Shown here piece by piece: positions 8,871 to 17,674 of a stretch of DNA of 40,812 nucleotides (positions are counted from its first letter, which is position 1; the number at the start of each line of letters is the position of its first letter). Under the pieces are notes generated by a model. That model worked only from the letters and a program-made list of their open reading frames with translations, did not search any database and had not been told where the DNA came from. A program made the position numbers and the translations under genes. Location of the stretch: assembly GCA_021300155.1 (NCBI GenBank), contig JAJTID010000029.1:1-40812 (forward strand). The letters are read 5' to 3'. Source of the DNA: Pirellula sp. (lineage in GTDB: Bacteria; Planctomycetota; Planctomycetia; Pirellulales; Pirellulaceae).

Positions 8871-9386
8871 ATGAAGCCTCTCCTCTCCATGTTTTGTTTG
8901 TTGTTCGGATGCGGTTCATTCGCTTTCAGTCAAGACGATAGATTGGTCGTTAAGAAAGATCCTTCCGACCCGAAGCGAATGATCTGTGAACTGAAGTATG
9001 CAACGTTCAAAGTGCCCGAAGGTTGGCAACCGAATCGCAGCGATGGCAAAACTCAATGCATCTTGACGAAGAGTTCTGACAAACCAGGTGGTTCGTCGCC
9101 GATGATCATGATCGATGTTGGCAAGCCATCGGATCCGTCTGCCAAGGTACTTGCTAAATCGTTTGCAAAAATGTGGAGCGGTGAAGTTCTCGAAAAGAGC
9201 TTTAACGTCGATGGCGAAGAAGGATTCAAGATAGCAATTCCACCGACGGAAAAGAAAGTCCAACCCACCAACGCCATCTTTGTGATCAAAGACTCTCGAA
9301 TCTTTATGCTGATTGGAGGAGCCAAGTCTGACGAGAAACTTGATAAAGTTCTCGAGCAATTAGCCACCGATTGGCGTTGGAAGTAG
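8871..9386 (+). CDS. Small secreted protein of unknown function
   Basis: The 171-residue product starts with a clear signal peptide, MKPLLSMFCLLFGCGSFAFS, with likely signal-peptidase I cleavage around FAFSQ/DD. The mature part is one small alpha/beta domain with KVPEGWQ near its start and a C-terminal half (FVIKDSRIFMLIGGAKSDEKLDKVLEQLA) that resembles the general shape of lipoprotein LpqN/PsbP-like domains; that likeness is weak. The start at 8871 was chosen because the longer frame to 8802 adds 23 residues before the signal peptide. It ends ahead of a hairpin terminator. Confidence 0.75.
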   Translation: MKPLLSMFCLLFGCGSFAFSQDDRLVVKKDPSDPKRMICELKYATFKVPEGWQPNRSDGKTQCILTKSSDKPGGSSPMIMIDVGKPSDPSAKVLAKSFAKMWSGEVLEKSFNVDGEEGFKIAIPPTEKKVQPTNAIFVIKDSRIFMLIGGAKSDEKLDKVLEQLATDWRWK

Positions 9387-9396
9387 TCGCCAACCG

Positions 9397-9422
9397 AAGC
9401 TTGGGACCATTGACTCAAGCTT
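9397..9422 (+). terminator. Hairpin terminator after the secreted protein gene
   Basis: AAGCTTGGG (9397-9405) pairs with CTCAAGCTT (9414-9422) with one G-U pair and an 8-base loop, and is followed by two short T runs. It starts 10 bases after the stop codon and lies between two converging genes. Its left arm and loop resemble the first half of the palindromic elements at 12642 and 36768. Confidence 0.55.
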
Positions 9423-9507
9423 TTGGATTTTACGATGGAACTACTAACGGCCAGGACATTGGTCGACAATGGTCGTAGCCTACTTCGACTTTTGTCGGGG
9501 TTGCCTC

Positions 9508-10365
9508 CTATGGCTGGTCTGTGGATAGCGCTTGATTGCAATGGTACGGGAGAGTCCAGTCGTTTTGGGCATCGAACTCTGCCTTCATGAAGATTCTTGG
9601 AGCAGGCGATCTAATTGTCCCAAAGATAGTGGCAAACGAAACGTCGGCGGCATCTCGCCCCGTTCCAATTCGGACTAGCCCCATGGGGATCGTTGTACCT
9701 GATGGATCAAATATGTACCAACGGTTTCCTAGATACACTTCCACGTACGCGTGAAAGTCTGGTGGCCCGAGGATTGGATCTGCTCCATAATCAGTTCCAG
9801 TTACGAATCGAGCCGGTATACTCAATGCACGGCACAATGCGATCATAAGATGAGCGAAGTCGCGACACACTCCCACTTGATTGATGATCGTATCAACGGC
9901 AGAAGTATTCGAGTTGGTCGTGTTCGATGCAAAGGAAACGTGGTTGCGTACCCAGTTTTGAATCGCGAGTACACGCGAGTAACCTTGCCATAAACCTCCG
10001 AATTCTCGGATTGCCAATTTGCTTAATCGATCGGACTCGCAATACCGACTCGGATAAATGTAATGAAGAATGGAAACCGGCAATGCAGAGATCGGAGTTT
10101 CCGGGATAGAACCTGGATCGACCAGATTAGGGGCGACGTTGACAGTCGCTCTATAGCTAACGTTGAGTATTCCTGGATTTCCACGAAGCCGAAAGTAGCG
10201 ATTTCCGGAGAGACTGTCGCGAAACATCTCTGGCGTGAGAGATTGGCTTAGCGACAGGTTCTCACTCACTACGTGCTGGCACGACGTCTCTGCCGCGTGC
10301 AAATTAAAGATAAAGTCGCAGCCAGGTTCCGAAACTTGGTAGCTCAGATCGATCTCCAATTGCAT
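9508..10365 (-). CDS. Transglutaminase-like cysteine protease-fold protein
   Basis: The 285-residue product has an N-terminal beta-rich domain (about 1-110, the bacterial transglutaminase N-terminal type) and a C-terminal transglutaminase core. The catalytic triad is visible: Cys167 in GVCRDFAHL, His205 in PPDFHAYVEVYL and Asp220 in WYIFDPSG (numbered from the ATG at 10365). GTG at 10374 is a possible alternative start. No signal peptide is seen. In other bacteria such genes often sit with circularly permuted ATP-grasp and alpha-E genes in amide-forming loci; none of those partners is present here, so the substrate is unknown. Confidence 0.85.
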   Translation of the reverse strand: MQLEIDLSYQVSEPGCDFIFNLHAAETSCQHVVSENLSLSQSLTPEMFRDSLSGNRYFRLRGNPGILNVSYRATVNVAPNLVDPGSIPETPISALPVSILHYIYPSRYCESDRLSKLAIREFGGLWQGYSRVLAIQNWVRNHVSFASNTTNSNTSAVDTIINQVGVCRDFAHLMIALCRALSIPARFVTGTDYGADPILGPPDFHAYVEVYLGNRWYIFDPSGTTIPMGLVRIGTGRDAADVSFATIFGTIRSPAPRIFMKAEFDAQNDWTLPYHCNQALSTDQP

Positions 10366-10694
10366 TCGAATCACAGTTCACCATTTCTACTACAAGTCTC
10401 GTTCAAGGCTGACGTATTGTAGGCATATTGAAAAACTGGCGAGAATAAAAGCCCCAAGAGAACGGAGAATTGCGGTCGCTAGCTCTGTTGTGAAGCTCAG
10501 CATCATCGACGAGCGTGTTGTAATTCCTAAGTGGATAGCAACACGTCTCGATTCAGTTTCTCTTCCAGTTGTGACTGGGCCAGGCCGTGACCTGCAACCT
10601 TGACCGCATCCCTACATTCCCTGTATATTTCTGGAGTTGGCTCACCCTAGAAGTGCTTTTCTAATCGTTCTCCTCCAGCTACTGGTCACATCAA
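10366..10694. other. Intergenic stretch
   Basis: These 329 bases lie between two divergent genes. No RNA gene, repeat or supported small frame is seen. It presumably holds the promoters of the transglutaminase-like gene and of cysH. Confidence 0.5.
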
Positions 10695-11513
10695 TTGACA
10701 GATCGTCCTCGCCTCTTGCATAGCGCCGATGATGGCAGAGATCCCCCGGACGGACTAATTGGCTCTCAGGGAGCGAACCCACCTCTCATTCCGACAGAAG
10801 AATTGCTGGCGGAGTTGCGAGAATGCAGCGAACGATTCGAGACAGCTACTGCGGAAGAAATACTCGAGTGGGCTGTCGGTCGATTCGGAGACAAGTTTAC
10901 GATGGCGACGGCCTTCGGCCCCGAAGGAATGGTCATCCTTGAAATGCTGTCGAGAATTTCTCCGAAGACCTATGTCTTCAATCTCGATACTGGGTACCAG
11001 TTTCCTGAAACGTTGCAATTGCGAGAACTGGTGAAAGAAAAGTATGGAATCGAAGTCGACCTCTTGAAGCCAGAGCTTTCCGTTTTCCAGTACGAGAAAC
11101 TGCACAACGGTCCTCTCTACGAAACCAACTCTAACCAATGCTGCTTTGATCGAAAAATCAAAGTGTTGCAGCAGGCCGCGCTCGGACGACACGCATGGGC
11201 GAGTGCCATTCGCCGCGATCAAAGCCCGGATCGAGCGAAAGCTCCAATCATCGCCTGGGACAAGAAGTTTCATTTGGTCAAAGTCAGTCCACTTGCGAAT
11301 TGGACGAAGTCGCAAGTTTGGAATCGAATCTTATTGAAGGGGAACGAAATCCCTTACAACCCACTACACGACTCTGGATACCCAAGCATCGGATGTTGGC
11401 CATGCACTCGCAAAGTGATGTTGGGAGAGGATGATCGCGCGGGTCGCTGGAGCGGAACGGCAAAGACAGAATGCGGATTGCACACGACAGATGATGGGCC
11501 ATCGAATGCATAA
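10695..11513 (+). CDS. cysH: APS/PAPS reductase CysH (iron-sulfur type)
   Basis: The product of about 272 residues reduces adenylyl sulfate (or PAPS) to sulfite in assimilatory sulfur metabolism. Seen: the nucleotide-binding ATAFGPEGMVILEML (a variant of the SxSxxD loop), FNLDTGYQFPET, and the cluster-binding cysteines as NQCCFDRK and GCWPCTRK. The C-terminal ECGLH holds the catalytic cysteine. The paired cysteines point to the 4Fe-4S APS-reductase type. No ATG or GTG exists between the upstream in-frame stop at 10662 and the conserved domain, so translation must start at a TTG (10695, 10716 or 10803 region); 10695 is the longest choice. No other sulfur gene adjoins it; the DUF1854 gene overlaps its end. 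Confidence 0.9.
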   Translation: MTDRPRLLHSADDGRDPPDGLIGSQGANPPLIPTEELLAELRECSERFETATAEEILEWAVGRFGDKFTMATAFGPEGMVILEMLSRISPKTYVFNLDTGYQFPETLQLRELVKEKYGIEVDLLKPELSVFQYEKLHNGPLYETNSNQCCFDRKIKVLQQAALGRHAWASAIRRDQSPDRAKAPIIAWDKKFHLVKVSPLANWTKSQVWNRILLKGNEIPYNPLHDSGYPSIGCWPCTRKVMLGEDDRAGRWSGTAKTECGLHTTDDGPSNA

Positions 11514-12039
11514 TGCAACAACATCTTCAGGCCTTTCCTATTCCAAGATATCCGACGTACGATCTGCTTCAGGCGAATGGACGTTTCGACTGAGCTTGGA
11601 CGCCTGGGAACATCTCCAACTCACGGATAGTGCAGGAAGGATCTACTCGAATGTCAATGTGATCCCATTGTTTCCTGTGACTTCGCCCCACGAAGGAATC
11701 TCAATTCTCAGCGAAGACCAAGACGAACTGCTTTGTATTGGATCGATTTCGGAATTGTCAGCAGAATATCGAGATTTGCTTCAATCGGAACTCTCGCTTC
11801 GTGAGTTTGTCCCAGTGATTCAACGAGTCTTGAGTGTGTCAGGTAAAACGGAACCGTGCGAGTGGGTCGTCGATACCAACCACGGGCGGACGACGTTCGT
11901 ATTGAAGTCCGAAGAAGATGTACACCGTATCTCCGCTCAAACGGTAAACATACTGGATGCAAACGGAATGCGATATCGTGTCGAAAATCTAAATGCACTC
12001 GATCGTAAATCGAAAGCATTCATCGAGTGGTATGTGTAG
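11506..12039 (+). CDS. DUF1854 family protein
   Basis: The 177-residue product matches DUF1854. Seen: VNVIPLFPVTSPHEGISIL near the start, ELSLREFVPVIQRVLSVSG in the middle, and VNILDANGMRYRVENLNALDRKS at the end, all in the family order. Known members are found with cyanophycin-linked or ABC-transporter genes; their biochemical role is not established. Here it overlaps the cysH stop by 8 bases (ATG at 11506; ATG at 11494 also possible), implying co-translation with cysH. It converges on the DinB-fold gene, whose stop is only 8 bases away. Confidence 0.8.
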   Translation: MHNATTSSGLSYSKISDVRSASGEWTFRLSLDAWEHLQLTDSAGRIYSNVNVIPLFPVTSPHEGISILSEDQDELLCIGSISELSAEYRDLLQSELSLREFVPVIQRVLSVSGKTEPCEWVVDTNHGRTTFVLKSEEDVHRISAQTVNILDANGMRYRVENLNALDRKSKAFIEWYV

Positions 12040-12047
12040 TTAAGGCC

Positions 12048-12581
12048 TCAGGCGTTTGCAATTCGTCTCCGAACGATCTTCATGTGGTACGCGACGTGTC
12101 CAACCAACATGTAGCCGAGTGCTCTTACCGAAACCTTGTGCTCTGACGCGACGCCAATGTTATCCCATGCGGATGGTGTGAGTCTTTGCATAAGAAGCAC
12201 GTTCGCAAGGCGAAGAAATTTCCATTCGTCCACTAGCGAAGCAAGTGACGGGGCTTCGTAGTTGCAATTCTTCACATAAACATCCTGGTCCATACCTGAT
12301 TCTGGTTGGAAATCGCCGCACGCGAATCGATGAAGCCTGTTTGCGAAGATTCGCTCCGTATCGATCATATGACCGACGACCTGTTTGATGGTCCAAGTAT
12401 AAGGGGCATGCAACACAGTCGACTGCTCCTCGGGCAGGGATGCAAAGAACTCTTGAAGCTCTAGCACTTGGGTTGACGCGTTTTCCAGGAGATCCCCCTC
12501 GGGTACATTCTGAACGTATGTGTCGTAGAAATCAAAATACTCTGATTTGTCTGGTCGATGATTGTAAGCTGGGATGTTCAT
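12048..12581 (-). CDS. DinB-like four-helix protein
   Basis: The 177-residue product is a DinB/YfiT-type four-helix bundle. Metal-ligand histidines are seen as VGHMIDTERIFANRLHRFA (about 71-89) and GHVAYHMKIVRRR near the C-terminus, the usual three-His arrangement. Members act as metal-dependent thiol-transfer or detoxification proteins; the substrate here is unknown. ATG at 12581 was chosen because the longer frame to 12722 runs through a palindromic repeat and has no conservation. Confidence 0.82.
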   Translation of the reverse strand: MNIPAYNHRPDKSEYFDFYDTYVQNVPEGDLLENASTQVLELQEFFASLPEEQSTVLHAPYTWTIKQVVGHMIDTERIFANRLHRFACGDFQPESGMDQDVYVKNCNYEAPSLASLVDEWKFLRLANVLLMQRLTPSAWDNIGVASEHKVSVRALGYMLVGHVAYHMKIVRRRIANA

Positions 12582-12641
12582 ATTGATTACGGTGGATGTT
12601 TTTGGGCATTGACTCTCTAACAACTGACAATAGACAACGTA

Positions 12642-12708
12642 GGCTGGGACCATCGTCCCGGCCGTCACTAAACCCCTCATAAAGTTCATCAACTCGGGAC
12701 AACGTCCC
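12642..12708. repeat. Paired GGGAC palindrome element, copy 1
   Basis: First hairpin: GGCTGGGAC (12642-12650)/GTCCCGGCC (12655-12663) around CATC. Second: GGGAC (12696-12700)/GTCCC (12704-12708) around AAC. The same two-hairpin layout, with the shared lead-in AACGTAG and core TGGGACCAT, is seen at 36768-36837. Both copies are intergenic, which suggests a REP/BIME-like genomic repeat. Confidence 0.6.
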
Positions 12709-12763
12709 CAGGCTAAGGTCAAAGCGTGACTGTTGTCAGTTGTGCCTCGAGCATCGAGGCAAG

Positions 12764-15085
12764 CTATCGCATTTCAGGCCATTGTTGAATTGTATTCGCG
12801 GATCGATGGAGCAGAGAGTCTAACTCTTTAGCAAGCTTGTTGTTAGGCCCAGAGGCTCCACTCTCGCGAGTATTGCACAAAGCCACTAGTGTGAGACCAT
12901 CGTTTCGCCGAATGAGAATGCTCGAGGTACCAGGAAGGGAACCCGTGTGCCAGTGGTTGAACTCACCATTGGCCAACTTGACATTCATCCAACCGAGTGA
13001 GTAAGAACGACGATTCTCCGTCTCGGAGGTTGGCGTCGAGCGATTTAGCATCATCGCAATCATGTTCGGCGAAAGAATTGGACAGGACTCTGGTACATCG
13101 AATGCAGACCCGAACTTTGCTAAATCGGTCGCAGAAGCAACCCAACCACCATGTGCATCCATAGACTCGAGATGCCATGACCCATAGGGCGACGGGACAG
13201 ACTCGCCAAGATTCGATTGAAAAACAGATGATCCTGATGCGGCATGATAATAGCGAACCTCTTTGGGCAGCCTCTCTTCCAACAAGGTGTGCCCAACCCG
13301 CATCCCTTGAACTCCGATTGGCTTCAAAACATTCCTCGTAACATAACCTTCGTATGTCTCGCCTGTCACGCTCTCAATGACTCGTCCGAGAAGACAGTAT
13401 CCAAAATTGGAATAGGCGTATTTGCTTCCCGGATTATGGTCCAGTTTCGTCTTCATCATGGCCGTAATCGTTCCCCACGAACCCGGTGGTGAAGGGATGG
13501 ACAACTCTTTTGCAAACCGGGCAGCGGCAAACATTGGGTCGAACGAGTGATCGCGATCCCATCCACCTCGATGCTGAAGCAGATTCTCAATGGTGATCTG
13601 GTTCCAACGATCGTCAACGGGCGCGTCCAGTCGAGTGGCCCACGCAAACGGAACCCGCAATCGATCGACGACTCGATCTTCAAGCTTGAGTTCTCCCCGC
13701 TCTACAAGCTGAAGAATCGCAACTGCTGTAATGGGTTTCGAGATACTCGCGATACGGAAAAGACTTTCTGGCTGCACAAGCTCTTTGGTAGAAACATCGG
13801 CGTAACCGAAAGCGTTCGCGAAAACAACTTTACCAAGGCGAGCGACTGCGAGCGAAGCACCTGGAACTTGGTGTTCCAACATGAGTTTCGACATCTCTGT
13901 ACGAAACGGTTCCATACCGGAGTCTATCCGACCTGAGATAGGCACTAAATCTTGATAGATCACCGATGAGGGAACAGGAGGTTGTTCTTTCGGTTTTTCG
14001 TCCGGAAGAGTCATCGACAATGCTACCACAGCCCATGAGGAAGCTGCGATCGATATAAATTGATCCACACCATGAGGAAAACCGGACTCATAATAGGTTT
14101 GAAAGGGCTTGGCTCGCGTCTTGACGAGCCATGAACCATCCGGTTTCTGAGTAGAGAGCAAGAAGGAAATGCCGCGTTGGATGGCTTCGTGATTGGCGGC
14201 GACTTCGCCATAACGCAGAAGCGAGAAAAGGACCGTACTCGAGGCGTAGGCATCGCTTTCAAGCTCTTTCAATTGGCCCCAACCGCCATCCTCTCGCTGC
14301 AGGTTTATTAAGTTCTTGACAGCGGTCTTCGTTAGTTCCGGAGAACAATCAGCGTAATGCATCGCACCAAGTCGAAATACAAAGTCCTCGGTATCTGTGC
14401 CTGGGTTCTCGTTCAGCCAAACGGCAATCTGTTTCTTGCGGTCTGCAAAAACATCAAGCATCTCTTTGGATGCGAACTGATCTAATGCGCGAAGAGCGAC
14501 ATAGGTTGTGGTAAAGTCGCTGTCAGAGGATGGAGGTCGACCGCTGTGGTGATGCCAACGGACTTCTTCTTTCTGGAATTCACCAAGAAACGCAGCAACT
14601 GTTTGTGTAGTTTCATCCGGCTTCCATTTGGCTTCATCCAATGCCCACAACGCGTAGCCGGCCGTCAATGTCCCGCCACCTTGCCCTTTGCCCTTGCGAT
14701 AGTTCTCAAGCCCTCGCTTAAGATGTTCATACGTATGAAGCGTTTGGCGATGGAGTGATTCTTCGTGGATTTCAAAACCCTTTGCCTTCGCGTGAGCCAT
14801 AGCAAAGATAGGTAACGCTTGGTTGTGACAGGTAAAGCACTCTCGCTTCTCGGCTGAACCATCTGCACCACGTTGAATCAATGGCAATGTCCGAGTGATC
14901 GCAGACCTTACCGAATCTATATCGATCGTTTGCTGGAGGACGGTTTTCTTTGTCGGCACCTCAGTCGATTTGGGTATCACAGAATCCGTTTTCGTCGCTG
15001 ATAGCTCATCTTGTGCCTCAAGTAACAATGCGGACAAGCTGATGAATAGAATGGAAGCTGCAGCAGACAATGTGGCAATTCGCAT
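12764..15085 (-). CDS. Secreted toroid/serine beta-lactamase-fold fusion
   Basis: The 773-residue product has a signal peptide (about 1-24), then CFTCH at 83-87. An alpha-alpha toroid region (about 90-360) has squalene-cyclase/prenyltransferase-type repeats, including LQREDGGWGQ and TQKPDGSWL. The C-terminal half (about 385-773) is a class C beta-lactamase-family serine hydrolase: SISK at 447-450 (catalytic Ser447), the tyrosine motif YAYSNFGYCLLG, and HTGSLPGTSS as the third motif. Such enzymes are peptidases or esterases more often than true lactamases. The single CxxCH could bind haem or just be a structural motif common in planctomycete toroid proteins. ATG at 15085 places the signal peptide at the N-terminus; the longer frame to 15391 adds 102 unlikely residues. 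Confidence 0.85.
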   Translation of the reverse strand: MRIATLSAAASILFISLSALLLEAQDELSATKTDSVIPKSTEVPTKKTVLQQTIDIDSVRSAITRTLPLIQRGADGSAEKRECFTCHNQALPIFAMAHAKAKGFEIHEESLHRQTLHTYEHLKRGLENYRKGKGQGGGTLTAGYALWALDEAKWKPDETTQTVAAFLGEFQKEEVRWHHHSGRPPSSDSDFTTTYVALRALDQFASKEMLDVFADRKKQIAVWLNENPGTDTEDFVFRLGAMHYADCSPELTKTAVKNLINLQREDGGWGQLKELESDAYASSTVLFSLLRYGEVAANHEAIQRGISFLLSTQKPDGSWLVKTRAKPFQTYYESGFPHGVDQFISIAASSWAVVALSMTLPDEKPKEQPPVPSSVIYQDLVPISGRIDSGMEPFRTEMSKLMLEHQVPGASLAVARLGKVVFANAFGYADVSTKELVQPESLFRIASISKPITAVAILQLVERGELKLEDRVVDRLRVPFAWATRLDAPVDDRWNQITIENLLQHRGGWDRDHSFDPMFAAARFAKELSIPSPPGSWGTITAMMKTKLDHNPGSKYAYSNFGYCLLGRVIESVTGETYEGYVTRNVLKPIGVQGMRVGHTLLEERLPKEVRYYHAASGSSVFQSNLGESVPSPYGSWHLESMDAHGGWVASATDLAKFGSAFDVPESCPILSPNMIAMMLNRSTPTSETENRRSYSLGWMNVKLANGEFNHWHTGSLPGTSSILIRRNDGLTLVALCNTRESGASGPNNKLAKELDSLLHRSANTIQQWPEMR

Positions 15086-15373
15086 GATGGTGAAGCGATT
15101 CGAACCTGGGGGAGTGGAAAATGGACGTAACGATTCTACCTGAAATGACCAAGGCATGGTTGGCAACGACAATAAGGTGATCGACACAACAACAAAACAT
15201 TCATAGGGTATCTGTCGATGAAACGTTGACGCAACATTTCCGTTATGGAGTGGTGCAAACCGTGCATTGTTGGTGCTACATGGATGTGGCGTTGAAACAA
15301 TAGAGTTGAACTTCGCGATTTTTAGCGAGGTGGACTTATCGGGGAAAGGAGGGATCCGCCGTTTCTGTCTACT

Positions 15374-15379
15374 GGAGGA
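15374..15379 (+). promoter_or_regulatory. Strong Shine-Dalgarno site
   Basis: GGAGGA lies 4 bases before the ATG at 15384. Such clear sites are uncommon in this window and it fixes the start of the small gene that follows. Confidence 0.7.
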
Positions 15380-15383
15380 TTCC

Positions 15384-15740
15384 ATGACCAAAAAAGATGT
15401 TTTCCGGGTTGTTACACGCGCTGAAGATGGTTCGTTGAAAATTCGCGACTTTCATTCTGCGGAACTGATCTTTCGAACGCATACTCAGATTGGTATCGAT
15501 GACAGCAGTACCGACCTGGATCTTCGCGGCATGCCTGTTTTCCGCGGCCTCATCGGGCCGATTCCCGAGGGCAAGAACATCGTGAGGTACGAGACTCCTG
15601 AAGTTTTCGAGCTGTTGACGAAAGAGTGGGCGACAAACAAACCGCGAAGACGGCGTCGATCCACAAAAGCTGTCAGCGAAGCCGCACCTGTCGTGCAAAA
15701 CGAGTGGGTATCGCCAAATCAGTCCGTAGCCAACAGCTAG
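15384..15740 (+). CDS. Small hypothetical protein, 118 residues
   Basis: The function is not recognised. The protein is soluble with no signal peptide or membrane segment. Residues 1-75 look like one compact domain (FRVVTRAEDGSLKIRDF ... LDLRGMPVFRGLIGPI). A basic patch, KPRRRRRSTK, lies near 84-93, and the tail is low-complexity, so nucleic-acid contact is possible. The start rests on the Shine-Dalgarno site at 15374. It is divergent from the beta-lactamase-fold gene and converges on the vWA gene. Confidence 0.7.
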   Translation: MTKKDVFRVVTRAEDGSLKIRDFHSAELIFRTHTQIGIDDSSTDLDLRGMPVFRGLIGPIPEGKNIVRYETPEVFELLTKEWATNKPRRRRRSTKAVSEAAPVVQNEWVSPNQSVANS

Positions 15741-15787
15741 TGCGAATGGCAGTGGTAGTTTCCATGTCCTCAACGGACTGTCGCATG

Positions 15788-17365
15788 CTACTTTTGGGTT
15801 GATTTGTTGCGTTCTGGTCGTGCAACAAATCGATAGGTTCCCGCGTTCTCGTTTGCTACTTTTCGCATCGCGGAAGCGAACTCTTCTTGGAAAAAATGAA
15901 CCACGTGAACAGGTACCTTGGGACCGGGATCCGACAAAATATCGGCTGTTCTGTTCACCTTGGAAAGATGCTTCGCAACATCGGACCGCGTGTCACCATC
16001 GAATAGCATGAAGATGCCGTCTGGTTGCATATCGATTGCTTTGTCCAATGAATCATTCGGAGGCCAACCTTCCTTTTGGATGGACGAACGTCCCAGCCAC
16101 TCGATTGCCTTCTGAACATTGGCTGGCGTTGCGTAAATCGGATACTCTTCCACTTTGCCAGGTTCTATACAAAGGCTTTCGATCTCCTTGCCAAAAAACA
16201 TCAAATGAAATCTCTGTGTTGGCTTCATGCTCATCAAGGAGCGAGCGATTTCTTGCTTTGCGGCCTCGAAGGCTCCGTCCTTTTTCATGCTAGGTGAACA
16301 GTCAACGATGTAGACAAACGTATTGCCCGTAGCTTTGACCCCGAAGAACTCTGCTCCCATGACTAGCTTATTCGATGGTGGTGTACCTTTGCCTGACTCT
16401 AACGCTTGGGCAAGGGATTTCGAGGATGATGCGACAGCCCCCGGGGACGGTCCAATCGGCTCCAATGTTGGTAAAGAAAGATCAGACGGGAGTGTCGGCT
16501 CGATGGGATCGGCAGCAGGTGGACTCAAATCTTCTGCTTCCATCATGCTAGGCATTTCTAAAGCCGTCTCCGTCAATACTTCATTAGACTCGACTGTCGC
16601 AGAGACTATCGCAAGTTTTTTCTCACGGACCACTTGACTGACCACAATGTAGCCTAGAATCGGCACCGCGAGGACGTGCACCAACAGGCTAATCCAAACA
16701 TGAGGTGCAGCGAATCTTCGCCAAGCGGACTGTTCTCGATTTCCTTTGGCTTCAAGCGTAGATGTGTCCACTCGATATTCTTCTTCGACGGACTCTTCAG
16801 CGTCTGATCGTGGAACTGCGATCATCGGGGATGTCCTCTGCTCGATTTGTCGAGCCTCCATCCGCCGAATCGCAGATTTCTCCATCGAGTGCCACGGGCT
16901 AATGCCGACTTCATCCATATGCGGCTTAACCGCAGAAGGCGTTTCTGTGGATATCTTTTCTGTGGAGGCTTCATTAGCGAAGGGCGCAGCGACCAATCTC
17001 GACTCATCAATGCGAGTTGTCTCAACATCCGCTATCGACTCGTTCTCGGTCATCGGCAAGTTGATTCGAATGTTCTGATCAACAAGAGCCTCAAGAGTCT
17101 GTTTACTGATCGCACCCAAGGAGCGATTCTCGAGTTCGACACCTTCTTTTCCACTGAGTGAAAACTCACTTGATCCGACGAGAAGATGGTCGTGGTTTTC
17201 CAACCATTCTTGAAGCATTGTGGAGTCCCCGGTCCTGGCTTCCGCTATGGCCATTTGCAATGCGTTGGCGGCAGCATGAAATAGCGCAGCCTTTTCCTGG
17301 TATTGCAACGATGAAAGCGCATGTTCTGCGCGTTTGAGCAGGGATCGATCGGCAGGAGTTTTCAT
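15788..17365 (-). CDS. Membrane-anchored von Willebrand factor A protein
   Basis: The product of about 525 residues has a soluble N-terminal part of about 240 residues and one transmembrane helix (WISLLVHVLAVPILGYIVVSQ). After a Pro/Ser-rich linker comes a C-terminal vWA domain (about the last 190 residues). The metal-ion site reads VDCSPSM (DxSxS pattern intact), with a later LFDGDTRSD that can supply the aspartate. Early residues (RAEHALSSLQYQEKAALFHAAANAL) are helical and alanine-rich. Possible roles are protein-protein scaffolding or a chaperone-linked complex; no MoxR ATPase adjoins. The start is uncertain: ATG 17365 or 17383; the longer frame to 17665 would run into the divergent gene region. 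Confidence 0.75.
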   Translation of the reverse strand: MKTPADRSLLKRAEHALSSLQYQEKAALFHAAANALQMAIAEARTGDSTMLQEWLENHDHLLVGSSEFSLSGKEGVELENRSLGAISKQTLEALVDQNIRINLPMTENESIADVETTRIDESRLVAAPFANEASTEKISTETPSAVKPHMDEVGISPWHSMEKSAIRRMEARQIEQRTSPMIAVPRSDAEESVEEEYRVDTSTLEAKGNREQSAWRRFAAPHVWISLLVHVLAVPILGYIVVSQVVREKKLAIVSATVESNEVLTETALEMPSMMEAEDLSPPAADPIEPTLPSDLSLPTLEPIGPSPGAVASSSKSLAQALESGKGTPPSNKLVMGAEFFGVKATGNTFVYIVDCSPSMKKDGAFEAAKQEIARSLMSMKPTQRFHLMFFGKEIESLCIEPGKVEEYPIYATPANVQKAIEWLGRSSIQKEGWPPNDSLDKAIDMQPDGIFMLFDGDTRSDVAKHLSKVNRTADILSDPGPKVPVHVVHFFQEEFASAMRKVANENAGTYRFVARPERNKSTQK

Positions 17366-17674
17366 GATGGGCGGGACTCGCATGAATAACAGGCTGGCTA
17401 TTTTCGACCCGCGATTATCGGACAAGCGAAATGGGTGGTCAAGCGAATGCCATCCTCTGCTTTCACCAAAATGGAGGGATTTTTTCGGTTCCTCGCTCGC
17501 CTCGTCCGGGGCATTGGCCGGAACATTTCCGCGTACCTGCAAATCTGAGTATTTAGGCTGAATTGCCTTTAGCAACTTTGTCGAAATCACCATTACTCGG
17601 AAGACTCTCGGCATAGTAGTGGCGCTATGGCGAAATTGGAGAAACCTCTCATCACTGTCAACCACGGATTCGGT
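17366..17674. other. Divergent intergenic region
   Basis: About 300 bases between the vWA gene and the secreted-protein gene. Reading frames from both genes extend into it but show no recognisable domain, so it is taken as promoter region. No repeat is seen. Confidence 0.4.
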
